A stretch of DNA of 64,000 nt from Lutraria lutraria (lineage: Eukaryota; Mollusca; Bivalvia; Venerida; Mactridae), in the NCBI GenBank assembly GCA_964023205.1, contig OZ026835.1, forward strand, positions 5,476,414 to 5,540,413, in the 5' to 3' direction. Under the pieces are notes generated by a model, which was not told where the DNA came from, did not search any database, and worked only from the letters and a program-made list of their open reading frames with translations. Numbering within the stretch: position 1 is the first letter of the stretch; every line of letters begins with the position of its first letter. The position numbers and the translations under genes were made by a program. This document shows positions 32,578 to 45,470 of this stretch, one piece after another.

Positions 32578-33894
32578 GTAAGAGAACACGGTTATATTAC
32601 AAGTCTGTTTTCTAAATGGTATTCATGTTCAATATTGAATCCACAACAAAAACTTCATTAATAATTTTACGTTAAATCTACATCGGTCCTACGTCTGTCT
32701 TCAAAATATGATGAATATGCTATAGTTATAAATCGAACTAATATATATATTATATATAATCGACACACTTTGCGACCTTCTCAAGATTAAGGTCAGGTAC
32801 TATAACCACAACATAATTCGGACTAATATGCTATGTTCCCACTATATTCCAACTTGATAAAGGCACAACATCAATATTACGACTGTGTATTAAACATTCA
32901 GATCATGATCTTAGCACCATTTAAATGCAGGAAAAGTATATCTAAGGCCGACAGTAATTCAATATCGTAGTCTTTGTATTGTTGCTCTAGTTCTAGGGAC
33001 AAAATGTCCACATTCTTCAAAATGCACATGTCATGCGTCGTATAGTTTACATATTGCATAATACTGAAACAGTTATATATAAACTATGCACTATCTACAG
33101 TTATGTATACGCCGATAAAATATTCTGTTCTGCTCTGTTCCATAAACAGAAACCCTAAATCCCTTAATATTCAAAATATTTTGTAAGTAAACAACATGCG
33201 GATTAAATTCTTCCAAATATTCCTCAGGTCACCTAACTCGTTGGAAACATATAATTAAATTCTAATTTGGCCATATTTACAAAATCTGATAAAAAGGTTT
33301 TCGTGTTAGTTAATCCATGGATTTATCAATGTCATAAATTTATAGTTTTTTGTGATAAATCTGTCACTTAAAGATGGCAATTCACAGCATGAAACTAAGG
33401 TATCTGACATTATTTGGCATTTAAGATTTGCAATAAAATATCAGTACACGATTAAGATTAACACAGTTGCATGTCTAATAAAAGTCTGTCTCTTCAAAAA
33501 CTTGCTAAACTTTTACCCGTTTCATTGAGACTTTGTATTGTAGTTGCCTATGTGTAGTATAAGAATGGAGGAATCAGTTTAACTATTTTCCCCATGGAAG
33601 ATAACTCCCATAAAATGTACTTAAACCGCTTAAACGGCGATTTCTATTGAAATGATAGAAATGTGAAAAGTCCATGTATGAATATTTTGGATAGTTACTT
33701 TATTTTCTGATCCATGAGGACAACATATTTACAAACATATACATTGACAACATACATAATTATATAGCATACATGCATAAAACATTTATATAAGAAATCT
33801 ATAAATACACTCCACGGAGATGTACGCATTATCATATGATAATAAATATCAAATCAAGAATATACGTTTTGCATCCAAACCTTTATTTTTCTAG
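32578..33894. other. Intron 2 of gene A (1.3 kb)
   Basis: AT-rich. It contains a short (TA)n stretch at about 32741-32757 and a ttctgttctgctctgttcc tail at about 33122-33141, like the 3' ends of the retroelement tails at 36.98, 43.2 and 57.18 kb. Confidence 0.6.
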
Positions 33895-34331
33895 GGCGTA
33901 AGTATGCTGCAGGAAGACGGCGACGACAATCCAAGGAGTTTGAAGATTTACATTTAGATACTGGTTCCGGGGCGTTATATCACATACATGAAGATGAGGA
34001 GGAAGAAGTGCATCATAGACCACGTGTCAGTTCCATGTCGTACGCAAACAAAATATTGGCTCGAAAACATTTAAATACCTCTTGTCATTCAAGTGCACAG
34101 AATTCACCACGGACTTCTCCAAGTTTACGGCGCCATGTTTTGTCTAAACGCAAGGGAGGTAACTCTAGTGGCTCCTCGCTTGAAAGTCTTAGCGAAGGTT
34201 CTGACAGAATTGCCTCCCTTGATGAACTACATTGGATCGGTGAACCAGAAGCAATACATTCAGTAAGAAGACCAAGAAAAACTGTAGAAGAACAAGAATT
34301 AGAAGCTGAAATGCATAAATTAATTATATAA
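33895..34331 (+). CDS. Exon 3 (last) of unknown gene A
   Basis: It enters in phase 1 after ctag (AG at 33893-33894) and encodes residues 131-275, ending with TAA at 34329. It begins RKYAAGRRRRQSKEFEDLHL, then turns acidic (HIHEDEEEE), then Ser-rich with several SP/TSP sites (NSPRTSPSLRR; GSSLESLSEGSD), and ends in a charged helix (EEQELEAEMHKLII). The RRR-x-S-[KR]-E-[FL]-EDLH core is shared with gene B. The Ser/Pro/Arg composition suggests a phosphorylated, largely disordered regulator (inference). Confidence 0.85.
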
Positions 34332-34405
34332 CATATTTATAACAAAATTCTAAATGTTTGACATATTTGCTTACTGCTTTAATGTCTGTGTTAAATCATT
34401 CTTGC

Positions 34406-34411
34406 AATAAA
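34406..34411 (+). terminator. Polyadenylation signal of gene A
   Basis: AATAAA lies 75 bp after the gene A stop codon, followed by a T/GT-rich stretch (tatagtttatatgtgtattt), as expected for 3' end formation. Confidence 0.75.
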
Positions 34412-34661
34412 ACTTATAGTTTATATGTGTATTTATTGTGTGGGCCTTTTTCTGTTGATTACATGTATTACCTAGGGTCTGTGAATTCGACTATTATGAC
34501 TACTTGAACACAATTTTAATTTGGAAAACTAATTTAACATGAGTATAACTTCAACAAATGCTGAATACTGAAAATGGTTGTCACAACCAAGTCTTTTTTA
34601 TTTATTTATTTCATCGGATTTAAGCCAGTTTCAACATTATTATTTAAGTTATAAAGTGGCG

Positions 34662-34895
34662 GGCAGTTATCCTAACCAGCTTTCCATGATTTCATTTAAG
34701 TACTAACCAGATTCTATCCGCAAGCTACTATCAAGCTACCCTACATGATTCAGAGGTGGGGGGCAATTTAACACAGGATGCAATATCTTCAGTCAAATTT
34801 GAATGGACAGTGTGAGCCTCGCCCGGGGTTAGAACTCACAGCCTCTTGATATGTATACCCACGCTCTAATCACTGAGCTAACTGGGCGGACAAAG
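34662..34895 (-). repeat. tRNA-derived SINE, minus orientation
   Basis: The minus-strand 5' end reads ccgcccagttagctcagtga then ttagagcg, a very good pol III A box, followed by gagttctaaccccgggcg as B box, then the body to ggcgggcagttatcctaacc. The head is tRNA-like, but its acceptor arm is not paired into a mature tRNA. Confidence 0.8.
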
Positions 34896-35769
34896 GTTTT
34901 TTTACGTACAAACAAACTAATTAACGAGCTAACGAAAGAATAAACGAATGATTTATTCCAAGACGAATAATAAGACTATTATGATCGGTTTTTAAATACG
35001 ACGAGGAAATTGATCTTTATTGGCCTTGAAACTATGATTGTATGTAATATCTATCATGTCTAATGATGGCCTAACATGACTGTGATATACGAGTACATAC
35101 GAATTTAGAGTATTTGTCTTGGTATAGACAATAGTACGTTAAGAACGTTATAAAACTCAAATAATCGTAAACGTTAGACAAGAAATTTAAACACAAACCG
35201 TAATTCATTACAGCTATTTTTGTTTCGTTTTATAATACCTTAAATATATGGTATATCACGTTTTAAACGACTTGTAAACGGTTTAGCGAGTTCTTTACGA
35301 GTGTCTCAAATGTTTGTGAAAATAAATAGACCTCCAACTTACTTAAGGTTGTGGACATAAGACAAACAAACAAATCACGATGAAAGTTACAAAGTGTGGC
35401 CTTATCACAAGCATGTTTTAATTATAACACCTAGACAAACATAAATGATAAGGTTTTACAACGATAGTTCGATTGAAAGATTTTAGACTTGGCAAAACTA
35501 TGGTCGATTTTTCATACTTAAGACAAGTTTTAAATCGTTGCAATCAATGGTTGTGCTGATATTATCGAACCCGTTTCGCAACTTTTATGTTGATTTCTGG
35601 CTTGAAACCCAAACAATGAAGCGATAAGAAAATAATTTAAAAAAACGAAATAAAAGATTTCAAAATTGCTATTCTAAATAACTGCTTTTCCTTTCTTTTA
35701 GTTTTAACTTATTTATTTTACATCGATTGTAGGGCAAATTCTTACAACTTACAACTTATATTAACTACT

Positions 35770-35890
35770 CTCGATGACTGCTTCCTGGATTCTGACCAGG
35801 ACTCGCACCTAAAGAAGGGACTGAGAAGATTTCGGTCAAATTCCGCCACTTCCGAGATTCGAACCCGCAACCTCCGGATTACTTACTCCG
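35770..35890 (-). repeat. SINE-like head, minus orientation
   Basis: ttccgagattcgaacccgca with ctccggattacttactccg gives a B box (gcgggttcgaatctcgga) on the minus strand and an anticodon-arm-like segment. The body (aggactcgcacctaaagaag) is short. Confidence 0.55.
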
Positions 35891-36109
35891 TTTTATGTAC
35901 ATGTATAATGTATATTGCTCAATATCTACATGTTCTACATTAATGTATATAAAAGGGATCGGTTTGTTCATGGAAAATAAGTGCTCTGCAGTATCCCATT
36001 GTACTCTATAGGTGAGTGTTAACAATGCTTACTGTACGAGTATGTTATCTCGTATATGTTGAGTCTCATTAAAAAAGACGATGTACACTATATGAACACG
36101 CATACCTGA

Positions 36110-36270
36110 TACAAGATGTGGTGTTGAAACACAATGCATCAAACGGGTGACCGTGGCATTTGACCTCATGACCTTAAAATACACGGTTCCTGTAGAGGTT
36201 GTCACGAGGAACCCACATAATATGAAGTTTGTTGGCCTGATGAGGCCTAAAACAATATAACACTGATCAA
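36110..36270. repeat. Dispersed repeat with 'gacctcatgaccttaaaat' core
   Basis: gtgaccgtggcatttgacct, then catgaccttaaaatacacgg, then gaagtttgttggcctgatga is a recognisable dispersed-repeat style, with a conserved 'tttgacctcatgacctYaaaat' core. No coding capacity. Confidence 0.45.
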
Positions 36271-36503
36271 TCTATACGGGGGCAGAAAAAGTAATCATCC
36301 AATATTACTTCTGTTTTTTTTTAGTGTAAATGAATGTTATAAAATTGCTAAATCGTCGTAGTTTGAGGTAAGATACTAAACCGTGTAATATTATGTAGAC
36401 TAGCAGAAACAAGGATCTATTAAGGACGTTTGCTACAATTTTCACATAAGCAAATGGGCAGAATGAAAACTGTTTACTCAAAAAAGCAAAACACATTCAA
36501 ATT

Positions 36504-36632
36504 CAAGAGCAGATAACTAAAGAATGAGACCGATGACCCCAATTATTTTCGCTTAAAATGTATCTGTTAGTATATGCTATGATAGGCAAAATTTAAAAAG
36601 ATTCTGTTGAACATTTTTTCATTCTGCAGCAA
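36504..36632. repeat. Diverged interspersed repeat, copy 2
   Basis: It matches 8755-8890 in the same orientation: agagcagataactaaagaat, then ttcgcttaaaatgtatctgt, then catttttt cattctgc. An old dispersed element of unknown class. Confidence 0.55.
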
Positions 36633-36779
36633 ACGTCCTAAGAATCACCATTATTGATATGTTCGGCAAAAAAGAAAGCTAAGACACATGTAACACTATT
36701 TGATGCTTTTTTGTTTGTTTTATTGTTGTTGTTGTTTTTTCATAAGTAACTTGCAGTTTACAAATCTAAATCATGCTTC

Positions 36780-36982
36780 TTGATTCATGTTATTTTAAGC
36801 ATAGCTCAACCTCTTTAATTTATAAACTATTATTTTTCATTAATTATCTGTCTTTCTTAGAACTACTATTTGAATTTTCACGATGTCACATGATCAAAAC
36901 TTTATTGTATTTGTACATATGTTTGTAACGAGATACTATGTTATGTATAAGTTACTAAATAAAATCATGTTCTGTTCTGTAA
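36780..36982 (+). repeat. Retroelement 3' tail ending in TTCTG repeats, copy 1
   Basis: ttaagcatagctcaacc, then gatgtcacatgatcaaaac, then tttgtaacgagatactatg and a tail aaaatcatgttctgttctgt. It aligns over about 200 bp with 43030-43232. The terminal AATAAAATC plus TGTTC repeats resembles the 3' end of a non-LTR retroelement. No reverse transcriptase is nearby. Confidence 0.65.
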
Positions 36983-39703
36983 CACTATTCAGGTATACTT
37001 TGTATGCCTAGAGAATTTTTACATACCTTATAGGAGATATTTGATATTACTGTTTTTAAATCCACCGCCTGTCTGTTCTTAGATAATCACTCAAAGTTCA
37101 GTTTTTTATTCTTTATATCTTTGTTCCATGTGATTTTAAATTATTGTCCTTAGATAAGCATTGTTTGCATAAATGCTTTTGTTCTATGTCTAAAGAAATC
37201 CACTTTTAGACACCGTTGGTGTAACTGGTTTCACCACACGTGGTGTTAACATCAAACAGTCAGAGTATTTGATACACTAAATCAAACGAGACAGAATAAA
37301 ATAAAAAAGTATTTTTTCTTTTTATTGCGAGAAGTACAATAAATATGTTTCGATAAAAAATACGTATTGCAACAAAGACGAACCAAATGTCTTTTATCAG
37401 CTCACAATTTCGTACATAATCAAATATAGATATTTTTAAAAAGTCCAATTTATCATTGAGTTTTTTTTGTTTTGTTAACATTTGCTTGTTTTTGGAACGA
37501 TATGGAATGGTTAAGAAGTAAATCTTACAATCAAAAGATTGTAACTGTACGGTGGTTGCATTCATAGACTAGACTGTCCGGGGAGCTTGATCCATAATGA
37601 TAAGCATACACATAGTTCATCATGCGTAAACTATGAAATAATTATGGGAAAAGCACGTAGGTAGTGAAATAAATACATTAACATCAACACTTAGTTTTAA
37701 TACGGCATTAGGATTGGCACCATTTGCGCATATGTTTTTATTTGCTGTCGTCTGAATATCTATAGCTATTTTCAAACTAATTTGAAACATTTTATAACTG
37801 CCAATGCTTATACCATTATTCTGAAATGTTGTGTTTTACGTTAATCTCCCTTGATGTATTGCATTAACAATGGCAATATTGCGAACGCCGTTTTAAAAGC
37901 TCACGACGGCGTGAAGATCAAAGATAAGCGTTTGGAGTTTAAATTACCTTTTAGTAAAAAGACAATGAAACTATTTCACAATGGACAATGAATGAATATT
38001 GAACTTGTGTGACTATATATTAGACTAATATACTTTCTATCTTATTTAAAATCACAACCGGTATATCGTATTACGCTACAGAGATAGGCTGTTAGCATTT
38101 AAATTGCATTTTCATGTAAAACTCATACTACTTCAGTCAAAATTACATGTCATGCAAAAATAGCCAACAACCTAACTAGACATGCATAGAAAACATACAG
38201 GAAGTCAAGTTTTAAATACGTACAAAGAAAAATGCGGTTAGCTGATAACAATCAATTAGTCTGTGACACATAGACAGGGAAGTACCAATCATCACATGGT
38301 ACATTAAACTCGAAACCATTTTGCTTTCCTTCCATATTGCGGATGCTGTATGTCTTCACTCGAGAGCACCTCTGTTATACAGTCTAAGCTGTCCTTATGA
38401 TCATCCGACAAAACAAGCATTACAAGAAAACTTCAATAAGCGACCACCGTAATATGGACATTACCTTATTGTAAACACCACTTGTTTACGGACCTGCTTT
38501 TCATTCTTGATAGTTAATACCACCTTCAGATGATTAGACGTCTTCTTTTTCTAGTTTCATATTTATTGAAAGACCTTCTTTGAGATTAGATATGTACAAA
38601 CCAACTTATAGAATCAAAGATGTACGTATTCAGATACACTCATACGGACGGACACATCAGTGCTCATGCAAACAACCAAGGAATTCTCCGCCGAAGCGCG
38701 TAAAACAACACAGCTGTACTTAAACAAAACAAGTTTCGATAAAATTGTGTACAAGTATACAAAACATAATTATGCAACAAGCAGTAAACTATATTTATAT
38801 AAAATAAAAAAGAATAATTCGTTTATCTTAAAAACACATATAAATGAAAAATACACTTTAAAAGATAAAACTTATGAACAAAATAAACATAAAAGTTCAT
38901 TGGCTTTAACATAAAGCTAATAGTCTTAAATATTGATAAAAATAAAACAATATAAATTGACATGTATCTCCTTTTTAGAAAAAGCAAAAAGTAATAACTA
39001 TTACTACGTAATATATTATTCAATAATACTGATGAGACACATATAAACATACCACAAGTTTGTGAAAAAAATGAAACACATCGAACAACAATGGATACGG
39101 ACAAAGACGGTATTTGTGAAAATAAGGCTGAAGACACTCCAAATTAACGTAGCTGTTTAATTCGAGTACCAGAACTTAAACCTTTTAGGCCTCAAACAGT
39201 TAAAACTAATTTTAAATACGTAATTAGAACACGAGTTATGAATGTTTGCGTACTGATTCTGTAATAAAGTGAGTGCATGGCTTTTCTGCAATATATCCTA
39301 GCAGCAAAGAAAAATGATTCACATATCTAACATGATTTTTAAATACGTTTTTGTCTACGTATTACACAATGCTTGAACTGTTCAGTAATTGTCACATCTC
39401 GATATTACTAAGTACAAATGTACCAGGATTAATATATCACAGACATGTTAGGTACTTGTACACTACAATGAGATTTTCTGCAAAAGGCATACAAATATTA
39501 TTGAAGACTAACATTGGTAATTGCAAAGGTGTCCTCCAGCTTTGAACATTTAAGAGACGAAAATGTTTGTATAGGTCAGGCGCCCAGATAATTCTGTCTG
39601 ATCAGGTATGGACTGGTTTCATAACAGTTCCCCAATGATCATGAAGGCGCGATAAACAAATTGGCCAGACAATTAGGTAGTCAAAAACTTCAAATCCATT
39701 CGG

Positions 39704-40038
39704 TTATTTATTTGATAATGTACGACCAAGTTTTCTTGGCGTGGAAGGACTAGATGATGTACCGTTCATGTTACTTTTTAGTCCAGTCTTTTTCAATGAT
39801 CCTCCTTTTATTTTCGAGGACAAACGCGAGTCCGTACTCCTTCTGGGTAATGGCTTCTTTGGTGGTGACTTTGTTTTCAATTCACGTGGATGTTCATGCT
39901 CCTGTTCTACTGCGTTCTCGTCTACTTCTTCTAGTTCCATGTGTTCTAAATTAAATTTTCCTGTTGACGCACACATATGTAAATCCTCTAGCTCACGTGA
40001 CCTTCTGCGGCCTTTGCCTTTGGCCTTTGCTCTTTTTA
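39704..40038 (-). CDS. Exon 3 (last) of unknown gene B (175-aa protein)
   Basis: It enters in phase 1 after ttaaatacag (AG at 40040-40039) and ends with TAA at 39706-39704; AATAAA overlaps the last codons (39712-39707). It begins with basic KRAKAKGKGRRRSRELEDLH, then an acidic stretch (LEEVDENAVEQEHEH), then a Lys/Ser/Pro-rich tail (KTKSPPKKPLPRR; SSPSTPRKLGR). Basic block, ELEDLH, acidic block and Ser/Pro-rich tail follow the same order as exon 3 of gene A, so I infer a paralogue. Likely disordered and phosphorylated; function unknown. Confidence 0.8.
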
Positions 40039-40395
40039 CTGTATTTAAGAGAGGTATGACTGATTAACATACAATAATGTTAAACGATTTGAAGATGTCT
40101 TTTTTTGGTAAGAGTGGAATTTTAATGACCAGATAATAAACTAATATCTTCGCCCGGCATTTCAGATAATAAACAATACCATTTCACACTTAGTAGCATT
40201 TAGTTGCATTACTTTAAATAGTGTTGCTTTTAATAGAAACTTGAATACGAATGGGTGTGTTTATGTATGTAATTAATTCACAACGGGCATTTGGTGATTC
40301 GTGTAACAACTTTGAAGGAACCTTATTTCAAGGCTTAGAAACTAAATGTGTTGTTAAGGTAACCTTTTGTATCATAAATTTCATAATATACAAAC

Positions 40396-40506
40396 CGTTT
40401 TCATCCGCCATATCTGAAACCAATTCTTTTGGTATAGGGATTCCATGTTTCTTCCAAAATTTGATTAAGTCTTTGAAATCACCACCTTCATCCCCAGCAT
40501 CTTCAG
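40396..40506 (-). CDS. Exon 2 of unknown gene B
   Basis: A 111-nt phase 1-1 exon between aactttcag (AG at 40508-40507) and a non-canonical-looking but usable GTTTGT donor (GT at 40395-40394). It encodes EDAGDEGGDFKDLIKFWKKH then GIPIPKELVSDMADENG. The second half aligns with the end of gene A exon 2, and both introns are phase 1 in both genes. Confidence 0.75.
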
Positions 40507-40739
40507 CTGAAAGTTAAAAAAATGTCGCATTTGAGAACTTACAAATTCGTCGTAAGAAATTTAGAATATTCAAATGTTATAAGAGCTTATGTTCAACGAC
40601 CACCGCACTATTTTGAAATAATAAATATATTGACCACTTATCGTCAGACCTGTTTTCGGAAACTGAAAGATACTAGCGTTCCTAAGGTAGTATAATTTAT
40701 TGGTATTGAGAGTTTTGATAAAAAATTCTTCGATTGAAA

Positions 40740-40785
40740 AAAATATTTGGCGGCCATTTTGAAAATTTGGCGGCCATCTTGAATC
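40740..40785. repeat. Short duplication 'atttggcggccat.ttga'
   Basis: tatttggcggccattttgaa is followed at once by atttggcggccatcttgaat, a 22-bp tandem pair. Confidence 0.8.
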
Positions 40786-41331
40786 GAGGCACTTGAACTT
40801 TGGCACACACCCTAAATCGTTTCTACAATCATATCATACCCAATATGTGTGGGAAATGTGGTGCTTGTATGACAATTTACACTATATTTTCGTTATTTAC
40901 CCCGCTAATAGCCGTCACTCTCTCGGCCCCATGAATGTTGAATGCGGACCAAAGTTTAACGTCAAGCAATTGCTGAACTAGTTCCAGTTCCATGTTGCAG
41001 TCCAAGCCTACGTTAATTCAGTTCCTATGAGTACTTATAGTTCTTAAGACCTTTCTTTCGGTCACCTTAGGATTCTCTTAACATCCAGATTTTACTACAT
41101 ACTCTAATTGGTGTCCTAAATAATAGCAGTGACATGTGTTTTGGTATTGTATTCAACTTTACTAGTTTTGACAAAGATTGATTTTGCTGCGCCTCGTGCA
41201 CTTTGAGTAATTTAACGACATTTATGAAATGTGTCATACAGACGATATGATTACGTCAACTGTCAGACATTTCAAAGTAGTATACGTAAAGATCCTGATA
41301 AATATGTATAGGTTAGATTGTATATTTGAAT

Positions 41332-41396
41332 GTTCTTCGTAAATAAGAAAGCTAAAATGAGTGGGTAGCGATTGTAACCTTCTTATTACGAAGAAC
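41332..41396. repeat. Imperfect 18-bp inverted repeat (hairpin)
   Basis: gttcttcgtaaataagaa (41332-41349) pairs with ttcttattacgaagaac (41380-41396) with one bulged base across a 30-nt loop. This may be the remains of a short inverted-repeat element. Confidence 0.8.
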
Positions 41397-42424
41397 GCAT
41401 AAATATGCATTCTAACCGCCGTCTAAGTGCTTCGCCCATTTAAGTCGTTTTTTCGAAACTAAGAAGTAGGAACGCCAGTTTTATATTCTATTAAGACAAG
41501 AAAGGTAAAACAAAATAAAAAACCTTTGTCACCGATTGGATAAGAAAGTGGAGCGAGCACTAAGCCAGATTACTTCTTTCTGAACTTATAAAAATACGTA
41601 CACATGTCATAATTGAAGTGATAAATGATTTAAGGTCTATGAGACTTACCCTTTTTCATTATATATACTGTATTGATATACCGACAGATAGTTATTACAG
41701 TTGTTAATACGTAATGCTAAAGATCATATTGATATTTTATCAAATAATAAAATGTCATCCTTGATCTTTGTTGAGATCTCGGGAACTTAATCCCTCCGTT
41801 GCAATCATAATTTCTCAAAGGATTGTCGAAATTTAACCACTAATGTCAATACTTCGAAGTATGATCATTATTCATCTAATTCTTTAATTGACCAATTTTC
41901 ATTATTCAATTACATGATGAAACTAGATACTTAGTCTTAAGATACGTCGCCTTTAAATCAATATTCAATACCTTAACCCATTTAAGCGTAGATATAAATT
42001 CAAATTCACCTTCTTAAAATCAAGGGGTATATCTTGAATTGGGTTTCATGAGAGCCTTAAACCTAACATAATTTGTAACAGATTTGGGGCTATTTATAGA
42101 CACACTCTTAACTTAAAGATATTGCTAATGTTACATATTTTAAACATAAGACTTTCATAGTTGAAAAAATCCCTTTAAACAATCAATATGATATAAACTT
42201 TTTTATTCACAAGTTTATAAATTGCTATGTAAGTCAACAGTCGGAACAGAATATTTTATAACTGGTTTTACATATGTGATCATATTATATTAAAACAAAT
42301 GTTACATATTTACATGTTACGAATGTGATCGGATACAAAAGTGGTCATATAGGCCTACGTGGCTCTCTTAAACCATTTGTTTGTTTGTTTGAGTTATACG
42401 CCCCTTTTCAACAGTCAGAGTCAT

Positions 42425-42620
42425 ATGAGGTAGGCAATTCACCTAACTATCGTTCCTGGGAAGAACCAGTACTAGACTCCCATCATCCGAACGCAACTGC
42501 CCACATTCTCACATAAAGAAACATGGTCGGTAGCTAGACTGGAACCCACAACCCTTTATCAGTGAGATGTTACAGTGATTTGAAGTCAGCGACATTAACC
42601 ACTCGACCACAGAGGCTGGT
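42425..42620 (-). repeat. tRNA-derived SINE, minus orientation
   Basis: aggcaattcacctaactatc, then agactggaacccacaaccct, then cattaaccactcgaccacag. On the minus strand this gives an A box ctgtggtcgagtggttaatg, a B box ttgtgggttccagtct and a body like the other copies. Confidence 0.75.
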
Positions 42621-42739
42621 TTTCTCTTAAACTAAGAAAGATAGGACTATGAAACGGACACCTGGTCCTGACAACGTCAAAGCATTGAAGATGTTTCAAA
42701 GACTTCAATTCACAACAAACAAAAACACTACCACGACAA

Positions 42740-42912
42740 ACAGTCAAACCTGTGTTAGCGGCTACCTCCGAATAAAGGCCACTTTTTAAAATATGTCTTA
42801 AAAACCGTCATTGATGATTCAGAACTAAATGACTTCGGAATAAAGGACACCTGTCAGTAAAGGCCACATCATGTTTTCCCAAAATAGTCTTTGTTCACAC
42901 ACGTCTGACTGT
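42740..42912. mobile_element. MITE with ACAGTCAAACCTGTG ends, copy 2
   Basis: The left end acagtcaaacctgtg is exact; the right end is decayed (cacacgtctgactgtg). Internal 'acctccgaataaaggccact' and 'ctgtcagtaaaggccacatc' match copy 3 at 49591-49771 closely. Confidence 0.75.
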
Positions 42913-43029
42913 GTTTCATATTGTGATTTTATTTTCGAAATGTATACTAATACAAACAAAATAAATCTTAATTGTTTTAAAATTAGATGATTCCATCATG
43001 ACACCGTTTTGTGCTGATGCTGTATCTAA

Positions 43030-43232
43030 GAATGTAATTATTTATGTGATCTTAAGCATAGCTCAACCAATTTTTGAACCACTAATTTTCAACGTTTGTC
43101 GGACTTTCTTCTTCTTTTTGCACTCTATGACGTCACATGACCAACGCATTACTGTATTTATATATATGTTTGTAACGAGATACTGTATTATGTATTAGTT
43201 ACTAGATAAAATCATGTTCTATAATGTTCTAT
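43030..43232 (+). repeat. Retroelement 3' tail ending in TTCTR repeats, copy 2
   Basis: ttaagcatagctcaaccaat, then gacgtcacatgaccaacgca, then tttgtaacgagatactgtat, ending aaaatcatgttctataatgt. It aligns with 36780-36982 in the same orientation. Confidence 0.65.
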
Positions 43233-45321
43233 TCTAAGTACAACATAATTATACTGCATAATTGGAGTTAAATGTCATGAACAGAACTTTTCAAAGTCCT
43301 ACCTGCGTAATGAGCATGTTAGAATATTTTAATTATTGTGCATTTGTAATTCAATTGAAATCTCGTCCGTGACAGGAGAAAATGACGTTATTTTGACAAA
43401 TAAATTATGCTTACATTATTTGTAACCTGTACAATTATATAGAGGCGATTTTTTTCTCATTCCAAAATATGGCATTATCAACACACAGATCAAACTTTAT
43501 ATGATAACAATTTTCTCTTCGTTCATGTTGTACGTATGTGTTACATCATGCTAGATCTGATTTAGAACACCTCAAGAGCACTTCAATGTAAGGCAAGTGA
43601 ACAAGAAAAAGTAAAAGTTTCAAGTGGTCCAAAATATCGATATGTAATGATAAATGACAAAATGTAACGATTGCACAGCTTAGCAAATCTAGTTAAGTAG
43701 TTAACGGATTATACTCAAATAAATTTATACTTATTACGACATACAAATCAAATAATGACGTGAAATTTGTCATTTAAGGACCACTATATGTGTTTGAAGT
43801 ATATAAAACTCAGATATAGCGCACCAATATCTCTGGGATGACAATGTAGTTTTTGCTTTGCATGGGTGGGGTAATTTATTATCAAACTTGTAATATTCTA
43901 TTGAATAAACGCGTAAGTGTTGACCTTATTTGAGCGAAAAACAGTCCAAATGTTGATATTAATGAAACTCCAATACACCACGTAGACATTTATCATTAGT
44001 CTGAACTAACAATTAAAATCTTTGTTGTTTAAGGGCAAGACAATTTCGCTAGTACTAACATTGACAACTTCAAGTTATAATTTTGATAAATCATTTCATT
44101 TAAAGTGTCTCAAGTACAGTCATCCGTAGATCCCAGGTATAAGATAATCATATGCCATACTAGTATGCTAGACTAAATATACAATAACATCATTTTTTTC
44201 TGCGTACTTCTCCATTTATATAAGTAACATATTTTTGCGAACATTGCTGACGGTGCATTGGTCAGTTTTTACCTGAATGTAATAACCATTGTGACATATC
44301 ACACAGTCATGTACTTTGTTTGCATATTATCAACGTTGGAGTCCTAGAGAAATTACACTGTAGTCGAGTTAGTCTTCGGACGGCTCGTAGTTCTGAGTTA
44401 GTCATCGAACTACTCGCATTTTGCGATTCTGGGACATATGTTAATGATTATTAATATACAATATATGAAACATAAGTTCGTATACCGATCTCAAGTTTTA
44501 TGAACTCGCAACCAGGGAAAGCATTCTGAGCTAGCCCGTTCATTTTTTATTCGACTTCATATTATGTCGAGTAACGTTTAAAAATGTAATACAAAGTAAG
44601 CATTTTCTCTGCTTCTAAATTTAAAACCCAACGGACATATAAGTGCACACAAAAATCATGGAAAAGTAATGCAAAATCTGTTCGTATATTCTGAACTTTA
44701 TCGCCAGCTTTTATTACAATATTTTCAAGTGAATCTAAATTCTTCTATCATACTTTTGTTTTGTATTATTTACAGTTCATGACTTCGATATAAGTACATT
44801 CAACCATAATTGTTTAATTAGCGTTAGGTATATTGTGTTACACTATTATATCTGTAATCTAATCAACAGATACGTTAAGGCAGCTTAAATTTCATCGGTC
44901 AGTTATGGTGAACATTCCTGATCTATGCTATAATCGATCCCTTTTATGTACTTTTCATTTTAAACTTCGATTGTAACGGATTTTTCCCAACATAGGTCGA
45001 TACTTGGAGATAATGCGAAGTCGATAATAGTCAAACACAGACAAACAGTAATTACATGTTACAAGACATTTTAAAAAATGCCACAGAAAAATCTTAATGT
45101 GGAATGCGATGAAATACTTTTAAATTAAAAGTTTTCTTAAAGAAATCTTTTTTTTTTCATGTTTTGTACATTAAATTTTATTTTTCGAATTGATGAACAT
45201 TATACGATATTTAATGACAAACATGTTCCATATTTGTATTGCTGTCATACTGTTTATTACAAAAGATGTAACGTTCGGACCCTGCTAGGTCAACGTTAAC
45301 AATTCTCTTTTGAAAATACAC

Positions 45322-45470
45322 CGTGGTCGAGTGATTATGGTTTTTAACTAGTAGTCTTTAACAAGCCCCTCACCGTTGTTGGTTCGAATCCAATCCTAGA
45401 CCGGGTTAATTTCACATGGGGGAAACTGTCTAGCTAGCTTTCAATTAGTCGATGTTTCTACCTAAATGCA
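45322..45470 (+). repeat. tRNA-derived SINE, plus orientation
   Basis: ccgtggtcgagtgattatgg (A box), then gttggttcgaatccaatcct (B box), then the body gggttaatttcacatggggg and agctagctttcaattagtcg. Same family as 29325-29490 and 42425-42620. Confidence 0.8.

Larger units (their letters stand above)
34412..39703. other. Intergenic region between the convergent genes A and B
   Basis: 5.3 kb with SINE copies and old dispersed repeats listed separately. No exon was supported; the frames at 36305, 37260, 38660 and 38823 are low-complexity AT-rich accidents. Confidence 0.5.

Noticed and set aside
40680..40700. Resemblance of cgttcctaaggtag to a homing-endonuclease (I-CeuI-like) rDNA site
   Set aside because: Only a partial match and no rRNA sequence around it.
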